Below, one piece after another: positions 60,398 through 64,000 of a stretch of DNA of 64,000 nt. Position 1 is the first letter of the stretch; every line of letters starts with the position of its first letter. The position numbers and the translations under genes are program-made. The notes under the pieces were generated by a model. The model had not been told where the DNA came from. It did no database searches and saw nothing but the letters and a program-made list of their open reading frames with translations. The DNA is from an uncultured Muribaculaceae bacterium (GTDB lineage Bacteria > Bacteroidota > Bacteroidia > Bacteroidales > Muribaculaceae). The stretch is from assembly GCA_934667475.1 (NCBI GenBank), contig CAKUMB010000002.1:121395-185394 (forward strand), written 5' to 3'.

Positions 60398-61423
60398 TTA
60401 AATCACCACGCGGGCAAACGGCGGCAGCGTGATGTCGCAATACTTGCCGTCGAGATACTTGAAGTAGCCGGCAACGGCTATCATGGCGGCATTGTCGGTG
60501 GTGAAGAGGCGCTTTGGAATGAACGCCTTGACATGATGACGGTCGGCATAGTCTTGCACGGCATTGCGCACGCCCGAGTTGGCCGACACACCGCCGCCTA
60601 TGGCTATCGTCTTGATGCCCGACTGCTTTATGGCCTTGGAAAATTTGTCCATAAGGATGTCGATGATGGTCTTTTGCAGCGAGGCGGCAAGATCGGCCTT
60701 GTTTTCCTCGATGAAGTTGGGATTGAGCTTTAGCTCATCGCGCAGCGTGTAGAGGAACGACGTCTTGAGGCCGCTGAAGCTGTAGTTAAGGCCTGGAATG
60801 TGGGGCTTGGAAAACTTGAAGCGCGTGGCGTCGCCCTCGGCCGCCAGGCGGTCGATAATGGGACCTCCGGGATAAGGCAGTCCCATCGACTTGGCGCACT
60901 TGTCAAATGCCTCGCCGGCAGCGTCGTCGATGGTTTGGCCCAGAATTTCCATGTCGTTGGGCGCATTCACCTTCACTATTTGCGAGTTGCCGCCCGAAAT
61001 GAGCAGGCACAGATAAGGGAACTCGGGCACCTCGGTGCTCTCGTCCTCTTTGATGAAGTGCGACAGCACGTGGCCGTGCAGGTGGTTTACATCTACCAGC
61101 GGCACATCGAGCGCAAGGGCAAGGCCCTTGGCAAACGAGGTGCCCACGTGCAGCGAGCCGGGCAGACCCGGTCCGCGGGTGAAGGCTATGGCGCTGATGT
61201 CCTCCTTCTTGATTCCCGCCTGGCGGATGGCCTCCGACACCACGGGCACAATGTTTTGCTGATGGGCGCGCGAGGCCAACTCGGGCACAACGCCGCCATA
61301 TGCCTCATGCACCTTTTGGCTGGCGATGACGTTAGACATTAGCACACCGTCGCGAATCACGGCGGCCGAGGTGTCGTCGCACGACGACTCAATTCCTAAT
61401 ATTATGGTCGGTTGATGTGACAT
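60398..61423 (-). CDS. tsaD: tRNA N6-threonylcarbamoyladenosine transferase TsaD
   Basis: 341 residues from the ATG at 61423 (MSHQPTIILGIESSCDDTSA); an upstream ATG at 61456 gives a non-homologous leader. It makes t6A37 in ANN-decoding tRNAs. Metal-binding HLHGHVLSHF, ATPase fold motifs GIESSCDDTSAAVI and GGGVSANSGVRNA, and YPGGPIIDRLA are intact. It is the last ordinary chromosomal gene before the accessory island. Confidence 0.96.
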   Translation of the reverse strand: MSHQPTIILGIESSCDDTSAAVIRDGVLMSNVIASQKVHEAYGGVVPELASRAHQQNIVPVVSEAIRQAGIKKEDISAIAFTRGPGLPGSLHVGTSFAKGLALALDVPLVDVNHLHGHVLSHFIKEDESTEVPEFPYLCLLISGGNSQIVKVNAPNDMEILGQTIDDAAGEAFDKCAKSMGLPYPGGPIIDRLAAEGDATRFKFSKPHIPGLNYSFSGLKTSFLYTLRDELKLNPNFIEENKADLAASLQKTIIDILMDKFSKAIKQSGIKTIAIGGGVSANSGVRNAVQDYADRHHVKAFIPKRLFTTDNAAMIAVAGYFKYLDGKYCDITLPPFARVVI

Positions 61424-61442
61424 TTTCCTATAATTAATGAGT

Positions 61443-61772
61443 TTATGAGTTATCAATAATATTGTTGCTGCGTTGCTGCCGCATTCTCAAGTGGCGTTTC
61501 ACCCGCTCGGCGCTCCAGCCCGGCTTGTAGAAACGACCTTGACCCAATAGCATCCAAGACGGGTTCACGCCAAAGTCGCACGCAAGCAGTTCAAGCCACG
61601 ACAGTTGAAACATATCGCGCCATGGCTCGGCGCGCTGTGTGGCAAAATTCCACTTGTTGAGACCATAGATGCGGGCAAACGCACTAACGCCGCGAATTGC
61701 CCCGTCAGCCGTCAGGCGGTCGAGAGCGCTATAGAAGCGAAGCACTATTTGCTGACTTTGCGCATTCTGCAT
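61443..61772 (-). CDS. HTH phage-type regulator-like protein
   Basis: 109 residues from the ATG at 61772 (MQNAQSQQIVLRFYSALDRL); a longer frame to 61874 adds an unlikely leader. The segment IRGVSAFARIYGLNKWNFAT looks like a helix-turn-helix and the next part, LLACDFGVNPSWMLLGQGRF, is the usual second half of XRE/CI-type Bacteroidetes regulators. It ends 19 bases upstream of tsaD on the same strand. It marks the left edge of the island; target genes are unknown. Confidence 0.65.
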   Translation of the reverse strand: MQNAQSQQIVLRFYSALDRLTADGAIRGVSAFARIYGLNKWNFATQRAEPWRDMFQLSWLELLACDFGVNPSWMLLGQGRFYKPGWSAERVKRHLRMRQQRSNNIIDNS

Positions 61773-62084
61773 TTTCGGTCTGTTTGCTGTTTTTTTGCTG
61801 CTTCGTCCAAAAAAAGCCGAACAGCTTTTCACTTTGCCCGTTAAGTTGGTCGGTCGGAGCCACACACACCACATGACATGTATGTGTCATTGCCGCCAAC
61901 TGCACAATTGTGCATATGAGGCCCACTATATGGTCCTGTGACTATTTCACCATAAATGCGCTTTTGCTTTTTGCTGCGCAATTTGAAATGGTGATACAAA
62001 TATAATTAGAAAATAATTATAAAACAATAGTCACTCCGACTTCATTAAACACGAGGCAACAAGAAAACACTGAGAGACAAACTA
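61773..62084 (+). other. AT-rich island edge
   Basis: The right half is strongly AT-rich. The MuF reading frame is open from 62006, but residues before about 62084 (TSLNTRQQENTERQ-type) do not look like head-protein sequence. I see no attachment-site repeat or integrase. Confidence 0.45.
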
Positions 62085-62128
62085 TATTCGGCAACAACCA
62101 CACCATCCGCAACAGCAAGGGCCAGCGG

Positions 62129-62947
62129 GTGCCGCTGATCGACATCTGCGACGAGCTGGCGGGCAACTACCCCAAGGGCTTCAAGTTCACCGGCTGGCAT
62201 CCGAACTGCCGCTGCCACACCGAGACAATACTCCTGGGCGGAGTGGACTTTGAGGACTTCATCAAGGCCAAGCGCAAGGGCCGGGCATACGACATCACAA
62301 AGGCCCGTGGCTACGTGGCCGAGCCGCCAGCGGCATTCAAGGCGTGGGTGAAGGGCAACGCCGGCCGCATCGCAGCCGCGGCCAAGGCGGGCACCACACC
62401 TTACTTTGTCAAGGATAACGTCTCGGGATTTCTTCTGACCAATGAAATGAAATCCGTCAGACCGGCAATGTTCAAGGTTCTGTCAAGGGACGCAAATTAT
62501 AAAGGCGTTGCGTTCGATTCCCAGAGCTACGCGCTTAAGGCCATCCACGTGGGGCACAACTTCGATAAAAAGAAAGGCTGGTATGAAAAAGCGGTTTTGG
62601 ACGCGGGATATAGAAACGGACATGCGGTGATTTTGGAAAAGGAGGATCACACCATCATGCATAAAAAGAATGCGGAGGGATTGTGGGATGGGAAAGTGTT
62701 TGAAATAGCGGCGGCAGAAAGCGGTTCGCAAAACAATATAAGAAACGCCCTCAAGCATTGTGCCTCCAAGCCAAATGCGGAAATTGCGGTTATATTTTTC
62801 CCAAGCGACAATTTTAATCGGGACATATTCGTCAAAGCCTACGCAAAATTTTGTGGCCTGAAAGGAACGCCGCAGCATCGAAAATTCGACCGAATATATT
62901 GCATAAATTCGAAGGGAAATATTCATATAACATTAAAGCCTGAGTAA
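62129..62947 (+). CDS. 5'-truncated MuF-type phage head protein fused to a toxin-like C-terminal domain
   Basis: 272 residues from a GTG at 62129; the frame is open from 62006 and homology begins near 62084. Residues 1-90 match the end of Mu gpF/SPP1 gp7-type head proteins: DICDELAGNYPKGFKFTGWH, the HPNCRC metal motif, and the linker FKAWVKGNAGRI...GTTPYFVKDN. From about 62400 the DNA turns AT-rich and the protein becomes a ~175-residue domain with KKGWYEKAVLDAGYRNGHAV, LWDGKVFEI and a NNIRNALKHC helix, the layout of CdiA-type and other tRNase toxins. The head domain is missing, so this is a remnant; the toxin part looks intact. Toxin activity is inferred. Confidence 0.65.
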   Translation: MPLIDICDELAGNYPKGFKFTGWHPNCRCHTETILLGGVDFEDFIKAKRKGRAYDITKARGYVAEPPAAFKAWVKGNAGRIAAAAKAGTTPYFVKDNVSGFLLTNEMKSVRPAMFKVLSRDANYKGVAFDSQSYALKAIHVGHNFDKKKGWYEKAVLDAGYRNGHAVILEKEDHTIMHKKNAEGLWDGKVFEIAAAESGSQNNIRNALKHCASKPNAEIAVIFFPSDNFNRDIFVKAYAKFCGLKGTPQHRKFDRIYCINSKGNIHITLKPE

Positions 62948-62962
62948 AAACCCAGGCTTTAA
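62933..62962 (+). terminator. Hairpin after the MuF-toxin gene
   Basis: A 10-bp perfect stem (62933-62942 with 62953-62962) spanning the stop codon; short T content, so moderate. Confidence 0.5.
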
Positions 62963-62972
62963 TCGGAGCGGG

Positions 62973-63066
62973 GGACGTCTCCCCGAAGGGATTAAACGCA
63001 CCTAGCAAGAAAAAATAAAGCTAATCTTTGACCCCTGGACGTCTCCCCGAAGGGATTAAACGCACC
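62973..63066 (+). repeat. Two perfect 30-bp direct repeats with a 34-bp spacer (CRISPR-like)
   Basis: Copies at 62973-63002 and 63037-63066 are identical over exactly 30 bases and differ at both flanks. The repeat contains a short palindrome (CCC-CGAA-GGG) and the segment GGGATTAAAC. Spacer length 34 fits CRISPR geometry. No third copy or cas gene is present, so it may be a relic array or an unrelated recombination repeat. Confidence 0.6.
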
Positions 63067-63194
63067 CCCCGCATTGCAAAGATAGCACATTTTGTTGAAT
63101 TGACAAAAAACAAGGCACTCTTTTTATAAATTATTTCTTTCTAAAACGGACCATTTATTTCTATTTCTCCGATGAAAAGATTTTGAAGAAGATA
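63067..63194. other. AT-rich spacer in the island
   Basis: 128 bases with no reading frame, repeat copy or clear signal. Confidence 0.4.
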
Positions 63195-63275
63195 TAAAAA
63201 ATGGGGCCGCTCAAAAACGACCCCGGGTGGTACACGGCCCATAAAGGGTCCTGTCCCTGACCATTTATCCAATGG
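63195..63275 (-). ncRNA. Candidate small RNA between the two toxin modules
   Basis: About 80 bases on the minus strand from a predicted start near 63275 to a terminator stem (63218-63224 with 63203-63209) followed by six T. A small upstream hairpin and a CAGGGAC motif lie inside. No ORF. Confidence 0.45.
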
Positions 63276-63281
63276 CTATTG

Positions 63282-63313
63282 CAAAAGTAATGCATTAGTG
63301 CCCAACATTCAAA
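63282..63313 (-). promoter_or_regulatory. Promoter of the first candidate small RNA
   Basis: On the minus strand TTTG (63313-63310), 20 bases, TACTTTTG (63289-63282); both boxes exact. Confidence 0.6.
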
Positions 63314-63454
63314 TTAATTTTATAAATTATCGAATATGAAGCAGATTTTTTTACGGAAAGCAAAAACGGCGAGATTGGGACACAGGCGGGAGCGGGAAGA
63401 GATCCGGGCATTTTTCAGAAACAAAAAGAGGTCAGAAAAGACAGAAGCAAATTT

Positions 63455-63808
63455 GTGACCTCGGAGTTCAATGATTGTCCAAATTTGGAAACCGGGGCTC
63501 TTTGGCATAATGGTCAGTCAAGAAAAGCCGTTATCGCACATTTACGCCATGAGGAGGAAATTCCCACAGCGGAATATGCATGGAACAATCCACAAGAGCT
63601 GCATTTTGTCAAAAAAAGCCCATTAGGAGAGGGGAAAGACCTGTCAACGGAGAAAGCGCAAAATAACATTGCACGAAAAACAGCACGCGGGGTGCAATAT
63701 TATAACTTGCACGAATTTGAGTTCAACGGGAAAACATGGCATCTGAAAATGGAGGTTATACAAAAAGGGGCGGCTCTTTTTGAGCAGTTTTACAGTTTAG
63801 TCCCATAG
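63455..63808 (+). CDS. Orphan toxin-like module without a normal start
   Basis: 117 residues from a GTG at 63455, but the frame is open back to 63326 and reads as protein (EYEADFFTESKNGEIGTQAG...) with no ATG, GTG or TTG there. Only an AT-rich stretch lies upstream. The C-terminal half, SPLGEGKDLSTEKAQNNIAR with RGVQYYNLHEFEFNGKTWHL, resembles BECR-type (barnase/EndoU/ColE5/RelE-like) nuclease toxins found at the ends of phage MuF proteins. It looks like a displaced cassette that could be joined to the head gene by recombination. Alone it is probably poorly translated. Confidence 0.55.
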   Translation: MTSEFNDCPNLETGALWHNGQSRKAVIAHLRHEEEIPTAEYAWNNPQELHFVKKSPLGEGKDLSTEKAQNNIARKTARGVQYYNLHEFEFNGKTWHLKMEVIQKGAALFEQFYSLVP

Positions 63809-63812
63809 GCGC

Positions 63813-63883
63813 AAAAAATCCCAGTCCCTGCCCACTTAAGAGCCGGCGCGTTCATACCCACGCCTTGCGACTGAGATTTTTTT
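63813..63883 (-). ncRNA. Second candidate small RNA after the orphan module
   Basis: About 71 bases on the minus strand whose two ends pair (63869-63884 with 63813-63826, one mismatch), ending in T6. It also contains CAGGGAC. The same stem would terminate the plus-strand module, so it may be only a bidirectional terminator. Confidence 0.4.
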
Positions 63884-63889
63884 TCAATG

Positions 63890-63920
63890 CAAAAGTAGTA
63901 TTTTTTTTCGACCCACCAAA
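63890..63920 (-). promoter_or_regulatory. Promoter of the second candidate small RNA
   Basis: On the minus strand TTTG (63920-63917), 19 bases, TACTTTTG (63897-63890); both boxes exact. Confidence 0.6.
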
Positions 63921-63924
63921 CAGC

Positions 63925-63972
63925 GGCTCACCCGATAAACCGGGGGGGAGTTTTCTTGGCTCACCCGATAAA
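63925..63972 (+). repeat. 15-bp direct repeat pair next to the IS end
   Basis: GGCTCACCCGATAAA at 63925-63939 and again at 63958-63972, period 33. The second copy touches the insertion-sequence end. Confidence 0.7.
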
Positions 63973-64000
63973 TGAACTGCACCCCAAAAGTTAGACACAA
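63973..64000. mobile_element. Terminal inverted repeat of an IS3-type element, cut by window end
   Basis: The 25-base end (63973-63997) begins TGAACTGCACCCCAAAAG and ends TTAGACA. This is the familiar terminal sequence of many IS3-family elements (reverse: TGTCTAACTTTTGGGGTGCA). Orientation and transposase lie beyond the window. Confidence 0.7.

Noticed and set aside
62973..63066. Calling a functional CRISPR locus
   Set aside because: Only two repeats, no cas genes, no leader recognised; kept as CRISPR-like repeat only.

Overview
The window reads as a chromosomal segment of a Bacteroidales bacterium, most likely a gut lineage near Muribaculaceae (family-level placement is inference). The support is: Bacteroidetes-type promoters (a TTG/TTTG box, 19-20 bases, then TAnnTTTG) in front of many genes; Bacteroidetes-restricted genes such as the DUF4295 protein beside rpmG/rpmB, an RprXY-like two-component pair, OstA-like and PorT-like outer-membrane proteins and a LysM/periplasmic-binding hybrid; and a fairly GC-rich coding background with AT-rich gaps. 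No rRNA or tRNA gene was seen.

Layout. 1-2.8 kb: the end of a low-complexity secreted-type protein and an OmpP1/FadL-type porin. 3.0-7.0 kb (minus): a broken flavoredoxin-like gene, tag, lepA and galE. 7.3-11.2 kb (plus): a compact operon yicC-gmk-nadD-DUF5063-M18 aminopeptidase. 11.3-15.5 kb: phosphoglucomutase/phosphomannomutase, then a sensor kinase/response regulator pair with an unusual inverted-repeat leader. 15.7-24.1 kb: plsC-like acyltransferase, dnaE, trxA, a membrane protein, smpB, galK and a sugar nucleotidyltransferase. 24.2-29.2 kb (minus): PorT-like barrel, LysM/PBP protein, dnaG. 29.4-34.0 kb: U32 peptidase family protein, nitrilase-family amidase, acyltransferase, a small conserved protein, YraN and a second broken gene. 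34.4-43.4 kb: LolC/FtsX-like permease, Crp/Fnr regulator, membrane proteins, an Ntn-type amidohydrolase, thioesterase-dprA, nucleoside phosphorylase, SGNH hydrolase and an OmpA-type lipoprotein. 43.6-44.3 kb holds an AT-rich orphan gene. 44.3-53.1 kb (minus) is an envelope and repair cluster: guaB, two SurA/PpiC-type chaperones, OstA/LptA-like protein, mutL. 53.4-55.7 kb: ftsY and rimO. 55.8-61.4 kb (minus): small membrane protein, 3'-5' exonuclease, rpmB-rpmG-DUF4295, cinA, M48 protease, tsaD.

The right end (61.4-64 kb) differs from the rest. It is a decayed mobile island: a phage-type HTH regulator, the tail of a Mu-gpF-like phage head protein fused to an AT-rich nuclease-toxin-like domain, a two-copy 30-bp repeat with CRISPR-like geometry, a second start-less toxin-like module, two minus-strand promoter/terminator units that could make ~70-80 nt RNAs, and the terminal repeat of an IS3-type element at the window edge. 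It looks like a MuF-type polymorphic toxin locus with a displaced orphan cassette.

The other strong non-coding candidate is a ~238-nt folded RNA just upstream of rpmB, with a good promoter whose predicted start coincides with the closing stem.

All functional calls rest on reading motifs and family resemblance; no database search was possible.
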